Below are positions 37,684 to 47,193 of a DNA stretch of 64,000 nucleotides, one piece after another; position 1 is the first letter of the stretch; every line of letters starts with the position of its first letter. This DNA comes from Mesorhizobium sp. PAMC28654 (GTDB lineage Bacteria; Pseudomonadota; Alphaproteobacteria; Rhizobiales; Rhizobiaceae): assembly GCF_020616515.1 (NCBI RefSeq), contig NZ_CP085135.1:2542001-2606000 (forward strand), written 5' to 3'. A program made the translations under genes and the position numbers. The notes beneath the pieces were generated by a model. It ran no database searches. It had not been told where the DNA came from and saw nothing but the letters and a program-made list of their open reading frames with translations.

Positions 37684-38925
37684 TCAATGACTCGCAGCCG
37701 TGGCGCCCATTTCGTTGAGCAGCCGGAAAGTCTCGAAGCGCTCCAACGCGAACGGCTTCAACACATCGGGAACGCTGCCCCTAGCGATCGTCTCGGCCAT
37801 GCGCTTGCCGGCGACCGCAGTGGCCTTGAACCCCCATGTACCCCAGCCGCAGTCCAGCCAGAGGTTGGCGAGTGGGCTGGCGCCCATGATCGGGCTGTAG
37901 TCGGGCGTCATGTCGGTGATCCCCGCCCATTGCCTGAGGAGCTTGACCCCTTGCAGAAAGGGGAACAGATGCACCGCGCCCGCCGCCAGATGTTCCTTCA
38001 TGTCGAGCGTCGAGCGGGTCGAGTAGAGCTGGTAGGGATCGGAACCGCCGCCGATGACGATCTCGCCGCGCGAGGACTGCACCAGATAGGTGTGCAGCGA
38101 AACCGATGAGACCAGCGTATCGAGCCAGGGCTTCAGCGGCTGGGTCACCATCGCCTGCAGCGGATAGCAACGGATCGGCAGTTCGATCCCGGCCATCAGC
38201 GCGACATCGTAGTTCATGCCGCCGGCGGCGATCAGCACCGCGCCGCAAGCGATGCGGCCGCGGTTCGTCACCACCGTCTTGACTCGGTCGGCGGCCACTT
38301 CGACGCTCTGCACTTCGGTGCGCTGATGGATTTCGGCGCCGCGCCGCGATGCCTGCGCGGCAAAGCCCCAGGCCACCGCGTCGTGCCTGGCCGTGCCCCC
38401 ATCGGCGTGCCAGAGCCCGCCCAGGACTTCGAGCGCGCCGCCACGATCCATGTTGAGTTGCGGCACGATCTCCTCGACACCCCTCGGGTCGACGACTTCG
38501 GTGCGTGTTCCCATATGTTTGCCTATCTCGGCCCGCAGGTGGAAGCTGCGCAGCGTCGCCTCCGAATAAGCGAGCGTCAGTTGCCCGCGCTGCGAGAACA
38601 TGACGTTGAAATCCAGTTCCTGCGACAGGCCCTGGAACAGGGAAACACCCTCCTTGTAGAAGGCGACACCCTCCGGCGTGATGTAGTTGGAGCGGATCGT
38701 CGTGGTGTTCCGCGCCGTGTTGCCCCCAGCCAGGTAGCCCTTCTCCAGCACGGCGATGCTGGTGATGCCGTGGTATTTCGACAGATAATGCGCTGACGCC
38801 AGCCCGTGGCCGCCGCCGCCGATGATGACCACGTCATAGGATGGCCTCAGCTCCGGCGTCGCCGGAATATCCCCCGTCACCGGATAGTCCTTGCTGAATC
38901 CGTATTTGAGCAGGCTAAGCGGCAT
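37684..38925 (-). CDS. soxB: sarcosine oxidase beta subunit
   Basis: FAD/FMN-binding subunit of 413 residues carrying the amine-oxidising site. The cofactor fold VVIIGGGGHGLASAHYL lies at about residues 34-50 and TARHDAVAWG contains the conserved His region near the flavin. The late motif SPLANLWLDCGWGTWGFKATA is typical. The ATG at 38925 lies inside the end of the PrpD-like gene, so the two are coupled; the longer upstream frame is only a shadow of that gene. Confidence 0.9.
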   Translation of the reverse strand: MPLSLLKYGFSKDYPVTGDIPATPELRPSYDVVIIGGGGHGLASAHYLSKYHGITSIAVLEKGYLAGGNTARNTTTIRSNYITPEGVAFYKEGVSLFQGLSQELDFNVMFSQRGQLTLAYSEATLRSFHLRAEIGKHMGTRTEVVDPRGVEEIVPQLNMDRGGALEVLGGLWHADGGTARHDAVAWGFAAQASRRGAEIHQRTEVQSVEVAADRVKTVVTNRGRIACGAVLIAAGGMNYDVALMAGIELPIRCYPLQAMVTQPLKPWLDTLVSSVSLHTYLVQSSRGEIVIGGGSDPYQLYSTRSTLDMKEHLAAGAVHLFPFLQGVKLLRQWAGITDMTPDYSPIMGASPLANLWLDCGWGTWGFKATAVAGKRMAETIARGSVPDVLKPFALERFETFRLLNEMGATAASH

Positions 38926-40315
38926 GATGGCGCTGGCCGGCGGGAGGATCGTAGAGCAGAACCGCGAGGTCGCTGAACCGGCTGCCGGGCGCCGCAAGGT
39001 CGAGAATGCCGTCGCGGATCGCCCTTGCCCGCGCCTCGCCCAGCACCGGAGCGGCCAGCTCCATGTATTTTGCCTCGATGTCGTCGGACGTGAACGGCGC
39101 CTCGGGTCCGCCACGCGCATGCACGTCGCCGGAATCGAGCACCCGACCGTCCACCGTCTCGATGCTGACATCCGCCCAGCGCCCTTGCGGAAAGCGGGCG
39201 CTGTGTCGAGGCGATTCAGTCACCTCGACGCGCTTGAGCATCGCCGCGACGGCCGCGTCCTGGAGACCGGCACCTGAGATATGCTCCAGGCCGACGCGGC
39301 CGTGCACGACCATGGTGGCGACCGCGAACGCCAGGCTGTACTGCGCCTTCGACGTGGTGTCGGGCATGCCGGCGAACAACGTAGCGGCGTGGTGAAAGCT
39401 GTTGACCCGTACCCTGGCGACCTGCTCCGGTCCCACGCCATGCTCCAGACAGAGAGCACGTGTCCCGTCGATTGCCGCATGCGCCCAGCGGCATACCGGA
39501 TACGGTTTGATATACTGGCGCGACATCTGCCAGAAGCTTCCGAGGTCGTCCCAGTGGTGCGCCACGTCCGGCGCTTCCAGGGTGATGGCCGGCGCACCGG
39601 CGAAGCCGAGCTCAGCGAGCACCGCCGCCGAAAGGCCGACCAGCGCTCCCATGCCCGACCCATCGTGCAGCATGGTCGGCGTTGCGATCTCGCGCATCAT
39701 CTGGCTGCGCGGCCCGTGATACTCCGCGATGCCGAAGGCATGGCGGAGTTTCTCGTCGCCGAGGCCAATGAAGCGCGAGGCCATGGCAGCCACGCCGAGC
39801 GCATTCCAGGCCCCGGACGTATGGTAGTCCGAAACCGTGGCATGCAACGCTATGCCGGCGCGGCCAGCGATTTCGTAGCCGATGACGATGGCGGCCAAAG
39901 CCTCGGGTCCGCCGAGATCGGGGGCTGCCTCGGCAAGCGCCGCCAGCGCCGGGATGACCGCCACGCCGATGTGCCCCTTGGTCGGGCTGTAGCCGTCATG
40001 ACCGTCGAGGTTATCGGTTTGGGTGGCGGCCGCGAAGGCGGCCCCAGCCAAGCTTACGCGGCGGCCGTCGAACAGCATCCGCGCCGCATGCCGGTCCTCG
40101 CCGGCGCCGTAGAGCAGCACGGCCGCATCTCGCGCGATCCGCCCTGCCTCCATTGGTCCGGCAGCGATCGTGACGCCAATCGTATCCAGGAATTGCAGCG
40201 ATGCCGCCCGCAATATTTCATCCGGGAACTGGGTAGCGGGTCTGCGCAGCACGAAATCCGCAATCCTGGCGGTAATCTCGCAAACAGCGGCGGCCTCTTC
40301 GGGCTGATCGACCAT
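38915..40315 (-). CDS. MmgE/PrpD-family protein
   Basis: Member of the 2-methylcitrate dehydratase-like superfamily, 466 residues, first gene of the minus-strand operon. Typical features are DTIGVTIAAG, NLDGHDGYSPTKGHIG and KPYPVCRWAHAAID. Family members range from methylcitrate dehydratase to iminodisuccinate epimerase and cis-aconitate decarboxylase, so the reaction cannot be named; dehydration or isomerisation of a branched acid or ureido acid is conceivable. ATG 40315 is preferred for its GAAGG ribosome site; an in-frame GTG lies at 40324. Confidence 0.85.
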   Translation of the reverse strand: MVDQPEEAAAVCEITARIADFVLRRPATQFPDEILRAASLQFLDTIGVTIAAGPMEAGRIARDAAVLLYGAGEDRHAARMLFDGRRVSLAGAAFAAATQTDNLDGHDGYSPTKGHIGVAVIPALAALAEAAPDLGGPEALAAIVIGYEIAGRAGIALHATVSDYHTSGAWNALGVAAMASRFIGLGDEKLRHAFGIAEYHGPRSQMMREIATPTMLHDGSGMGALVGLSAAVLAELGFAGAPAITLEAPDVAHHWDDLGSFWQMSRQYIKPYPVCRWAHAAIDGTRALCLEHGVGPEQVARVRVNSFHHAATLFAGMPDTTSKAQYSLAFAVATMVVHGRVGLEHISGAGLQDAAVAAMLKRVEVTESPRHSARFPQGRWADVSIETVDGRVLDSGDVHARGGPEAPFTSDDIEAKYMELAAPVLGEARARAIRDGILDLAAPGSRFSDLAVLLYDPPAGQRHHAA

Positions 40316-40361
40316 TGACGCCACCTTCGCGCATCTCCCCCGTCGTGAGCCCTATGATTAA

Positions 40362-40410
40362 TTTGGCCTCGTGGCCCATTCACGTCATAAGTTTGGCGCC
40401 ATTGGCCAAA
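40362..40410. promoter_or_regulatory. candidate LysR operator, two TTTGGC/GCCAAA-like dyads
   Basis: TTTGGCC-TCGT-GGCC at 40362-40375 and TTTGGC-GCCATTG-GCCAAA at 40392-40410 lie between the divergent lysR gene and the PrpD-sarcosine oxidase operon. The positions fit a primary binding site plus an activation site of a LysR regulator. Confidence 0.5.
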
Positions 40411-40485
40411 AAAATCGATGTCACCCGGTTCGACGCGCTATAAGCTCCCTGTTCCCGCCGTGATCGTCGACCGGAAAAAATCGCG

Positions 40486-41373
40486 ATGAAGCCACCGCCC
40501 CCACTCAACTATATCCGTTCGTTCGAATGCTCGGCCCGACACCTGAGCTTCACGCTCGCCGCCAATGAGCTGGGCTACACGCAGGCGGCTGTCAGCAACC
40601 ACGTCCGGGGGCTGGAACACTATCTCGGCCGGCAACTGTTCATCCGCTATCCTCGCAGTCTCAAGCTGACCGAGATGGGCGAGGCATTCCTGCCGACACT
40701 GCGTCAGGCTCTCGACCTGATCGACCATGCAACCGAGGCAATCGTGGCCTCGGCCCGCAACAAGACCGTGGTCATCTCGTGCCCAATGAGCCTTGCGGAA
40801 AACTGGATCGCAGGATGCATGGCCGCATTTCGCAATCAGCACCCAGAGATCGAGGTCGTCCTGCACGGCACGATCTGGGAAGACCTCAGCGAGCAGATCG
40901 CGGATATCACCATCTCGACGCGGCGCTTCGACGATCGCCCCCCGGCTGGTGTTCCGCTGTGGAACGATCAACTGGTTCTGCTGTGCGCTCCGCAATTGAT
41001 GATGGGGGCGAACCGGCTCAAGTCGCCGCAGGATATCCTGCATATGGACTGGATCTTCGTTCACGGAAGACAGGAGTACTGGCAGTGCATGGGTGAAGCG
41101 CTTGGTATCGATATCTCGGACTATGAAAAGGGAATAACCACGAACGCTTCGAACATCGCGCTGGAATTGGCGGCAAGGGGCGCCGGCTGTGTCGCGACCC
41201 AATATTCGCTCGCCAGAACCTACCTGAGCCGCGGCCTTCTCGTCGAACCGTTTCCTGTCCGCACGGCAAGCCCCTGGACCTATTACCTGTCAGAAAGCCA
41301 GCTGTCGAAGGGGAGCGTCGTCAAAACCGTCAAGAATTGGATCCTTGGACAGGCGAAAATAGACGTCGCTTAG
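40486..41373 (+). CDS. LysR-family regulator, GcvA-like
   Basis: Transcriptional regulator of 295 residues. The N-terminal helix-turn-helix reads LSFTLAANELGYTQAAVSNHVRGLE, and the effector domain follows from about residue 90. The short proline-rich start and the FECSARHLSF motif place it in the GcvA group. It diverges from the minus-strand catabolic operon with two dyads between them, so it is the probable local activator, perhaps sensing a glycine-like or methylated-amine intermediate. Confidence 0.9.
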   Translation: MKPPPPLNYIRSFECSARHLSFTLAANELGYTQAAVSNHVRGLEHYLGRQLFIRYPRSLKLTEMGEAFLPTLRQALDLIDHATEAIVASARNKTVVISCPMSLAENWIAGCMAAFRNQHPEIEVVLHGTIWEDLSEQIADITISTRRFDDRPPAGVPLWNDQLVLLCAPQLMMGANRLKSPQDILHMDWIFVHGRQEYWQCMGEALGIDISDYEKGITTNASNIALELAARGAGCVATQYSLARTYLSRGLLVEPFPVRTASPWTYYLSESQLSKGSVVKTVKNWILGQAKIDVA

Positions 41374-41548
41374 ATGCATTGCCTGCGAGACATGTTTGAA
41401 CTGGCAGGTAAAATCAGGCGCCGGAGCGCAGCGAAGCTGTCACCGCGCGTCGTGTTCGGCATCGCATGGCGATAGTCCACCCACCGTGAAGGCGAGCCTG
41501 TAGCCTGTCGAACGGCCCTTTAAACGCGGGCATTTGAGTTTGCAGCCG

Positions 41549-42967
41549 TCACGAAGCCTTGCGGCGCAGCGCCGTTCGGTAGTCGAGCCAGTGTTGGATT
41601 TCGGCGGCGATGCGCTCGGCATGCGCGGTGACCTCGGGGATACCCATCAGCTCGCCGACGCCCCCGCGAGCAAGAGGCCCGCTGACGAAAATACTGTCAG
41701 CCGAACGTCCTGAGGTTCCTACGGCATGGCCGAGATGATCGGTCTCCAGGCCGAGCCCGATAGGGTCGAGCCTGACCAACCCCAGACGCGCAAGCGCGGC
41801 AATCGCCGTGTTGGTCCGCAAGATATCGCCATGCGCCGGCCCGGTGGTCACGATCACGGTGTCGAATGTCTCGACGATCACGGCGTTTTCACGCCTCGGC
41901 CGCTGGGTGACGCGGATGCCACCATCAGCCTGCTCCGCATTGGCAATCGACGCGGCGCGATAGGCAAGCGTTCCCTCGGCAATGCGGCGATCGAGCACGT
42001 CACCGATCTGCGGCGCGACGCGGAAGCGATGCACATCCCAAAGCGCCCGCAGATGGCGCACCACGCGACGTCGCTCGGCAACCGGCAATGCCTTCCAGAT
42101 CACCTGCCCCTGACGCCGGACCGCGTCGAGCACGGGATGCCAGTCCTGGCCGCCGCGCGCGGCATCGGCGAGCGTGGCCCGGATGCGCCTGAGCAGCACT
42201 GTCGTGCTGCGCGACGGTTGGCTGGTGAAATCGCCGACCGGATCGGCCGGTGCGGCGGCGTGGCCGCGCGAGCGGTAGCCATGCCGCGACAGCGCCGTGA
42301 TGCGGCCACGGTGCCCCTTGCGGTCGAGCGTCGCGATGACATCCGCCGAGGTCAGCCCGGTGCCGACCACGAGGACACGATCGTCGCGCCCGATCGCTTC
42401 CAATCGTTCAAGGTCATACGGGTTGGACACGAGACCGGCGGCGCCCGCCACTGCGCGCAAGGCCTGCGGCAGGGCTGGCGGCGGATGCGTCGTCGCGATA
42501 ACCAGGGCGTCCGCCGCGAGCATTGCGCCGTCGGCAAGGATCAGGCGATAGCCCTCGCCATTGCGCTCGACCGAGGCGACGGCGGACCTGACATGCCGGA
42601 CCGTCTTGCTGTCCAGAAAGGGCTGGAGGTGGGATTCGACATAGCCCCCGAAAACGCGCCGCCGAGGATAAACAGCGCCGTTGGCAGCGATGGCCTCCGC
42701 GTCGTCAACAATGGCGCCGGTCCGTTCCAGCCAGTCGGCGAAATGGCCGGCCTGACCGGAGATCAGCGTCATCCTCGACGCCGCCACATTGATGCGGTGC
42801 GCTGGATCGTTCGTCGAATAGGCCAGGCCATGGCCCAGCCGGTCGCGGGGTTCAATAACAACGATATCGGACGTGCCTGCCGGCAACAGGCGCGCCAGGT
42901 GAAAGGCGGTTGCCGCCCCGGAAAAGCCGCCACCGATGATGGCAATGACAGGTTGGGAAGCGCTCAA
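41549..42967 (-). CDS. FAD/NAD(P)-binding oxidoreductase
   Basis: Flavoprotein of 472 residues with an N-terminal dinucleotide motif [16 protein letters not shown] and a second nucleotide motif [17 protein letters not shown] near the middle, as in FAD/NAD(P)-binding proteins of the HI0933-unrelated Pfam NAD_binding_9 group. Its start overlaps the SsuD-like gene end, so it belongs to the sulfur operon. It may reduce flavin or oxidise a product for the monooxygenase. The exact role is unknown. Confidence 0.82.
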   Translation of the reverse strand: MSASQPVIAIIGGGFSGAATAFHLARLLPAGTSDIVVIEPRDRLGHGLAYSTNDPAHRINVAASRMTLISGQAGHFADWLERTGAIVDDAEAIAANGAVYPRRRVFGGYVESHLQPFLDSKTVRHVRSAVASVERNGEGYRLILADGAMLAADALVIATTHPPPALPQALRAVAGAAGLVSNPYDLERLEAIGRDDRVLVVGTGLTSADVIATLDRKGHRGRITALSRHGYRSRGHAAAPADPVGDFTSQPSRSTTVLLRRIRATLADAARGGQDWHPVLDAVRRQGQVIWKALPVAERRRVVRHLRALWDVHRFRVAPQIGDVLDRRIAEGTLAYRAASIANAEQADGGIRVTQRPRRENAVIVETFDTVIVTTGPAHGDILRTNTAIAALARLGLVRLDPIGLGLETDHLGHAVGTSGRSADSIFVSGPLARGGVGELMGIPEVTAHAERIAAEIQHWLDYRTALRRKAS

Positions 42968-44139
42968 GACTGGCTCGCGCGCAGCGCTGGCGGGCGGTGG
43001 TCACCAGCCACCGTTTCGCCGAAAGGTCCCATGTTCACAGTGGTCGGCCGCGTCGAGATTTCATGATCGAGCGGCAGCAACGGCAGCACCAGTTCGCCGA
43101 ACCGATAGGCCTCCTCCAGATGCGGATAACCGGACAGGATGAAGGTATCGATGCCGATGCGCCGGTATTCGTCGATGCGCTCCGTCACCGTCGCCGCGTC
43201 GCCGACCAGCGCGGTGCCGGCACCTCCGCGCACCAGGCCGACGCCAGCCCAAAGGTTCGGGCTGATCTCGAGCTTGTCGCGGCGGCCGCCATGCAGCTGG
43301 CTCATGCGCGACTGGCCAACGGAATCCATGCGGGCGAACACCTTCTGCGCCTCGCCGATCGTCTTGTCATCGAGGCGGCTGATCAGCCGCTCGGCATCGG
43401 CCCAGGCCTCGTCATTGGTTTCGCGCACGATGACATGCAGCCTGATGCCGAAGCTCACCTGGCGGCCGGCCTTTTCGGCAAGGCCGCGTACATGGTCGAC
43501 CTTGGCCGCTACGTCCGCCGGTGGTTCGCCCCAGGTCAGGTACTTGTCGATCTGCTCGGCGGCGACCGCGTTGGCCGCCTCCGACGAGCCGCCGAAATAA
43601 AGCGGCGGATGCGGCGTCTGCACGGGCGGAAACAGCAGCCGGCCGTCCTCGATATGGAAATGCTTGCCCTCGAAGGCAACGGTCTCGCCGCGCAGCACGG
43701 CCTTGTAGATGTCGAGGAACTCCCGCGTCACCTCATAGCGTTCGTCATGACTGAGGAAGATGCCATCACCCTTGTTCTCGACCGGATCGCCGCCGGTGAC
43801 GACGTTGATGAGCAGGCGCCCACCAGAAATGCGGTCGAGCGTCGAGGTCATGCGCGCGGCGAGCGTCGGCGATTGCAATCCGGGGCGGACGGCAACGAGG
43901 AAGCGCAGCCGCTGCGTCAGCGGCGCCAGCGCCGACGCCACGACCCAGCTGTCCTCGCAGCTGCGCCCGGTGGGCAGCAGCGCGCCATAGTAGCCGATGG
44001 CATCGGCCGCCTTGGCGACCTGGGTTAGGTAGGGCAGATCGACCGCCCGGCCGCCTTCTGACGTGCCGAGGTAGCGGCTGTCGCCATGGGTCGGCAGAAA
44101 CCACAGGACCTTGATCCTGTCGGGAATGGCAGTGCTCAT
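42964..44139 (-). CDS. ssuD: FMNH2-dependent alkanesulfonate monooxygenase-like (SsuD, LLM family)
   Basis: Luciferase-like monooxygenase of 391 residues that should split a C-S bond of a sulfonate or sulfone, releasing sulfite, with FMNH2 supplied by a reductase. SsuD hallmarks are [22 protein letters not shown] (substrate region after the Cys), [15 protein letters not shown] and the C-terminal [18 protein letters not shown]. Its neighbours, an SfnB-like flavoprotein and an FAD/NAD(P) oxidoreductase, fit sulfur scavenging. Dimethylsulfone-type SfnG chemistry is an alternative. Confidence 0.87.
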   Translation of the reverse strand: MSTAIPDRIKVLWFLPTHGDSRYLGTSEGGRAVDLPYLTQVAKAADAIGYYGALLPTGRSCEDSWVVASALAPLTQRLRFLVAVRPGLQSPTLAARMTSTLDRISGGRLLINVVTGGDPVENKGDGIFLSHDERYEVTREFLDIYKAVLRGETVAFEGKHFHIEDGRLLFPPVQTPHPPLYFGGSSEAANAVAAEQIDKYLTWGEPPADVAAKVDHVRGLAEKAGRQVSFGIRLHVIVRETNDEAWADAERLISRLDDKTIGEAQKVFARMDSVGQSRMSQLHGGRRDKLEISPNLWAGVGLVRGGAGTALVGDAATVTERIDEYRRIGIDTFILSGYPHLEEAYRFGELVLPLLPLDHEISTRPTTVNMGPFGETVAGDHRPPALRASQS

Positions 44140-44172
44140 GAACAGTCCTCAATGAGTTTACGATGCCCTCGC

Positions 44173-45420
44173 TCAGCTCCAGGCATGGAGCGGCGGGTTG
44201 ACGTCGTTCAGGTAGTAATTGCCGAGGATCGCGTATTTCCAGCGCACCGGATCGTGCAGCGTATGGGTGCGGGCGTTGCGCCAGTGGCGATCGAGATTGT
44301 GTTCGGCCAAAGTGGACCGCGTGCCGGCCAGCTCGAACAGTCTGTTGGTGGCGGTGATGGCGATCTCGGTGGTGAGGATCTTGGCTTCCGCCACCGCGAT
44401 CTGTGCTTCCGCGACGGTCTTGCCGTTCGGATCGGCTACCGCGCGGTCGACCGCGAGCCCGGCCTTTTCGAGAATGGCTTCCGCCGCATTGGCGCGCAGG
44501 CGGAGATCTCCCACCGCCTGGATCGTATAGGGATCCTGCCAGGCATGATCGACGCCGCTGTCGATCCACGCACGCGATTTTGTCCGCACAAATTCAATCG
44601 TCTCATCGATCGCCGCCTTGGCGATGCCGAGGTCGACCGCGGCCTGGATGATCTGGAAGATGGCGCCATCGGCCGTCGGCCTGTCATAGCCCTGATAGCC
44701 GGGCACGAGATGCGTCTTCGGCACCTTCACATTGTCGAGCAGGACCGTGCCTGAGAGCGTCGTCTTCTGGCCGAAGCTCGACCAATCGTCGATAACCGTC
44801 AGTCCGGGCGCGCCACGATCGGCGATGGCGTACCAGGCGCGGCCCTCGTCATCGAGTGCGACGATCGGCACCAGATGGGCAAGCAGGGCGCCGCTCGAAT
44901 AGAATTTCTGGCCGTTGACGACGACATGGTCTCCGGCGTCGACGAATTTTGTCTCGAAGTCCGCCGCCCGCTTGGAGCCGAATTCGGAGAACGCATTGCC
45001 GAAGCGGGTGCCCGACAGAACCTCGGCGAACAGCAGTTTCTTCTGGGCCTCGTCCGAGACGGTGCGGATGGCCGCCACGACGCCGAGATGGTTCTGCGGG
45101 ATCTGGCCGAGCGACGGGTCGGCCGCCGAGATGATGGTGATCACCTTCGACAGCGTCACATAGGACAGTTCCGGTCCGCCATAGGCCTTCGGCACATTTA
45201 TCGACCACAGACCGCTTTGCGAGAACGCGTCGAGCTCCTCCTTCGGCCAGATACGTTCGCGGTCTCGCTTCGAAGCCTCCCTGGCGAATTCGGCGGCCAG
45301 CTTCTCGGCGACGGCAACTGCCTCGGCGTCGGTCTTGATGACATGTGCCTTGGCCGAAGGGCGTTCGACCGGCGGCACGGCGCTGCGGATGTCCGACGGC
45401 TGCCTAGATTGGATCGTCAT
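44173..45420 (-). CDS. SfnB-family sulfur-acquisition flavoprotein (acyl-CoA dehydrogenase fold)
   Basis: Acyl-CoA dehydrogenase-like monooxygenase of 415 residues, close to SfnB and DszC. The N-terminal HVIKTDAEAVAVAEKLAAEF, QIPQNHLG and FGNAFSEFGSK and the C-terminal LDRHWRNARTHTLHDPVRWK with a potential active-site His/Arg are typical. It shares four bases with the livF remnant (45417-45420), so it was part of the transporter operon. It likely oxidises a sulfur compound before the SsuD-like step. Confidence 0.85.
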   Translation of the reverse strand: MTIQSRQPSDIRSAVPPVERPSAKAHVIKTDAEAVAVAEKLAAEFAREASKRDRERIWPKEELDAFSQSGLWSINVPKAYGGPELSYVTLSKVITIISAADPSLGQIPQNHLGVVAAIRTVSDEAQKKLLFAEVLSGTRFGNAFSEFGSKRAADFETKFVDAGDHVVVNGQKFYSSGALLAHLVPIVALDDEGRAWYAIADRGAPGLTVIDDWSSFGQKTTLSGTVLLDNVKVPKTHLVPGYQGYDRPTADGAIFQIIQAAVDLGIAKAAIDETIEFVRTKSRAWIDSGVDHAWQDPYTIQAVGDLRLRANAAEAILEKAGLAVDRAVADPNGKTVAEAQIAVAEAKILTTEIAITATNRLFELAGTRSTLAEHNLDRHWRNARTHTLHDPVRWKYAILGNYYLNDVNPPLHAWS

Positions 45421-45884
45421 GCTGCTGTCTCCTGGGGAAAGTGTTGGGGTGGAAGCGGCGCGCCGCCGAGATAGTAGGACTTGATGTCGTCGCGCTGGCG
45501 CAGGTCGGCAGCCGAACCTTCGAGCACGCTGACGCCATTTTCGAGCACGGTGGCACGATCGGCGTATTTCAACGCGATCGCCGAGTTCTGTTCGGCAACG
45601 AGGATCGACAGGCCTTCATCGCGGTTGAGCCTCCTCAGCGCGCTGAAGATTTCGTCGACGATCAGGGGCGCGAGACCCATCGAGGGCTCGTCAAGCACGA
45701 AGAGTTTCGGCCGCGACATAAGGCCCCGGCCGATCGCCGTCATCTGCTGTTCGCCGCCGGAGGTGAGGCCGGAGCGGGTGCGTCGCTTCTCGAGAAGCCG
45801 CGGGAAGAGCGCGTAGACGCGCTCCAGATCGGCCTTGACGCCGGCGCGTGAGGACGAGCGCCCGAGCGCGCCGGTGAACAGGTT
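45417..45884 (-). pseudogene. branched-chain-type ABC ATPase LivF, N-terminally truncated by an IS
   Basis: Only about the last 155 residues remain, from NLFTGALG onward. The signature TSGGEQQMTAIGRGLM, Walker B LFVLDEPSMGLAP and VAEQNSAIAL are kept, but Walker A is gone. The break coincides exactly with the left end of the IS3-family element, so the ATPase cannot bind nucleotide normally. Confidence 0.88.
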
Positions 45885-45918
45885 TGGACTTGCTTCGGTA
45901 AAGTGGAGAGCGGGTTGC

Positions 45919-46779
45919 TCATTCGGCGGCGTTTCGCTCGAACTGCATCGGGCTGATGTAGTCGAGCGCGGAATGCCGCCGGATGGGATTGTAGAAGCCG
46001 TCGATATATCGGGCAATGGCGGCTTGGGCATCGGCGCGGGTAAGGAAAGAGGTGCGCCAGATCAGTTCAGTTTTCAGCGTCTTGAAGAATGTTTCGACCA
46101 TGGCGTTATCAAAGCAATTGCCCTTGCCTGACATTGAGATGATGACGCCGGCGGCACGCAATTCGGCTTGGTAGTCGATAGAACAATATTGGCTGCCGCG
46201 GTCGGAGTGGTGAATGAGGCCGGGTTCCGGCTGCCGCATGACGAACGCCTTGTTGAGCGCTGCCAGAGCCAGGCTGCGGTGTAGCCGGTTGCCAGCAGCC
46301 CAGCCAACGACCTTGCGGGCAAACAGATCGATGACGACAGCAAGGTACAACCAGCCCTCCCGCGTCCAGATGTAGGAGATGTCGGCACCCCATTTCTGGT
46401 TGGGACCAGTGGCGGCAAAATCCTGGTCGATGACATTGGGGGCAACCGGAAAGGCGTGTTCGCTGTCCGTCGTGCGCTTGAACCGCCGCTTCTGTCTTGC
46501 CTGGAGGCCATTCTCCCGCATCAGACGCGCCGTTCGTCGCCGGCCAATGGCAAAGCCATTGTCTTGCAGTTCCCGCGTCATGCGCGGGCTACCATAGGTT
46601 CCGTTCGACAGCGCGAACGACGATCGCACATGCGCCAGCATTATCATGTCGTCGCGCTGCCGGCGGCACGCCGGCCGGCGCCCCCAGGCAAAGTAGCCGC
46701 TCGGGCTGACACCCAGCGTCGCGCACAAACGGTCCACAGGGAAATCCTTCTTCGCCTGGTCGATGAGCGCGAACCTCAC
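45919..46779 (-). CDS. IS3-family transposase OrfB (DDE domain)
   Basis: Catalytic part of the transposase, 286 residues. The retroviral-integrase-type triad is visible in WGADISYIWT, HHSDRGSQYCS and NAMVETFFKTLKTE, with the D35E spacing of IS3 elements; the HTH_21-like N-terminus reads YGSPRMTREL. It starts at GTG 46779 in a GTGA overlap with orfA and is probably made as an OrfAB fusion by -1 frameshifting. Confidence 0.93.
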   Translation of the reverse strand: MRFALIDQAKKDFPVDRLCATLGVSPSGYFAWGRRPACRRQRDDMIMLAHVRSSFALSNGTYGSPRMTRELQDNGFAIGRRRTARLMRENGLQARQKRRFKRTTDSEHAFPVAPNVIDQDFAATGPNQKWGADISYIWTREGWLYLAVVIDLFARKVVGWAAGNRLHRSLALAALNKAFVMRQPEPGLIHHSDRGSQYCSIDYQAELRAAGVIISMSGKGNCFDNAMVETFFKTLKTELIWRTSFLTRADAQAAIARYIDGFYNPIRRHSALDYISPMQFERNAAE

Positions 46780-47069
46780 CGACTTCCCTCCTTGACGAAA
46801 AAAGCCGTCGCCCGTTTCAAGATATCCCGCTCCTGCCGAAGGATTTCATTCTCCCGCCGCAGCCGTTTCAATTCAGCGGCGACATCAGCATCAGGCGGAC
46901 GCCCAGGATCGCCCATCTCACGATCCAGCTGCCGACCCATCCATCGCGTCAGCGTCGAGAAACCAACACCAAGATCCTCCGCGATCTGCCGCTTCGTCCG
47001 ACCGCTCGTTCGCACAAGGCCAACCGCCTCCGCCTTGAACGCATCCGTAAACTGTCTCTGTTTCGTCAT
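46776..47069 (-). CDS. IS3-family transposase OrfA (HTH)
   Basis: DNA-binding protein of 97 residues. FTDAFKAEAVGLV and RQIAEDLGVGFSTLTRW form the helix-turn-helix, and ELKRLRRENEILRQERDIL is a leucine-zipper helix. Its start codon is duplicated 72 bases upstream in the tandem repeat, where the copy is followed by an early stop. Confidence 0.92.
   Translation of the reverse strand: MTKQRQFTDAFKAEAVGLVRTSGRTKRQIAEDLGVGFSTLTRWMGRQLDREMGDPGRPPDADVAAELKRLRRENEILRQERDILKRATAFFVKEGSR
46797..46803 (-). promoter_or_regulatory. slippery heptamer T TTT TTC for -1 frameshifting in the IS3 element
   Basis: In orfA the codons gct-ttt-ttc contain the heptamer TTTTTTC in the correct phase. A -1 slip enters the orfB frame, which stays open to and through GTG 46779, giving an OrfAB transposase. 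Confidence 0.6.
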
Positions 47070-47192
47070 CGAGGTCGCCTTTCATCAGAAGGAAACTCTC
47101 CACTTTTTCGGGGCAAGTCCAAACTGTCTCTGTTTCGTCATCGAGGTCGCCTTTCATCAGAAGGAAACTCTCCACTTTTTCGGGGCAAGTCC
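47049..47192. repeat. 72-base perfect tandem duplication at the IS right end
   Basis: Bases 47049-47120 are repeated exactly at 47121-47192. The unit runs from the orfA start region to the terminal CAAGTCC. It looks like the stub of a second IS copy abutting the first. Confidence 0.95.
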
Positions 47193-47193
47193 A

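Larger units (their letters stand above)
45885..47193 (-). mobile_element. IS3-family insertion sequence with duplicated right end
   Basis: The ends TGGACTTGC...GCAAGTCCA are inverted repeats extending imperfectly for about 25 bases (both contain AAAGTGGAGAG). Two overlapping transposase genes lie inside on the minus strand. The right end with the first codons of orfA is present twice in tandem. Flanks show no target duplication (AGG on one side, AAC on the other in transcript sense), and the element joins two different liv genes, so it probably sits at a deletion joint formed between IS copies. Confidence 0.85.

Noticed and set aside
47049..47192. Repeat pair as a possible CRISPR unit
   Set aside because: Only two copies, no spacer between them, and the unit is plainly the end of an IS element.
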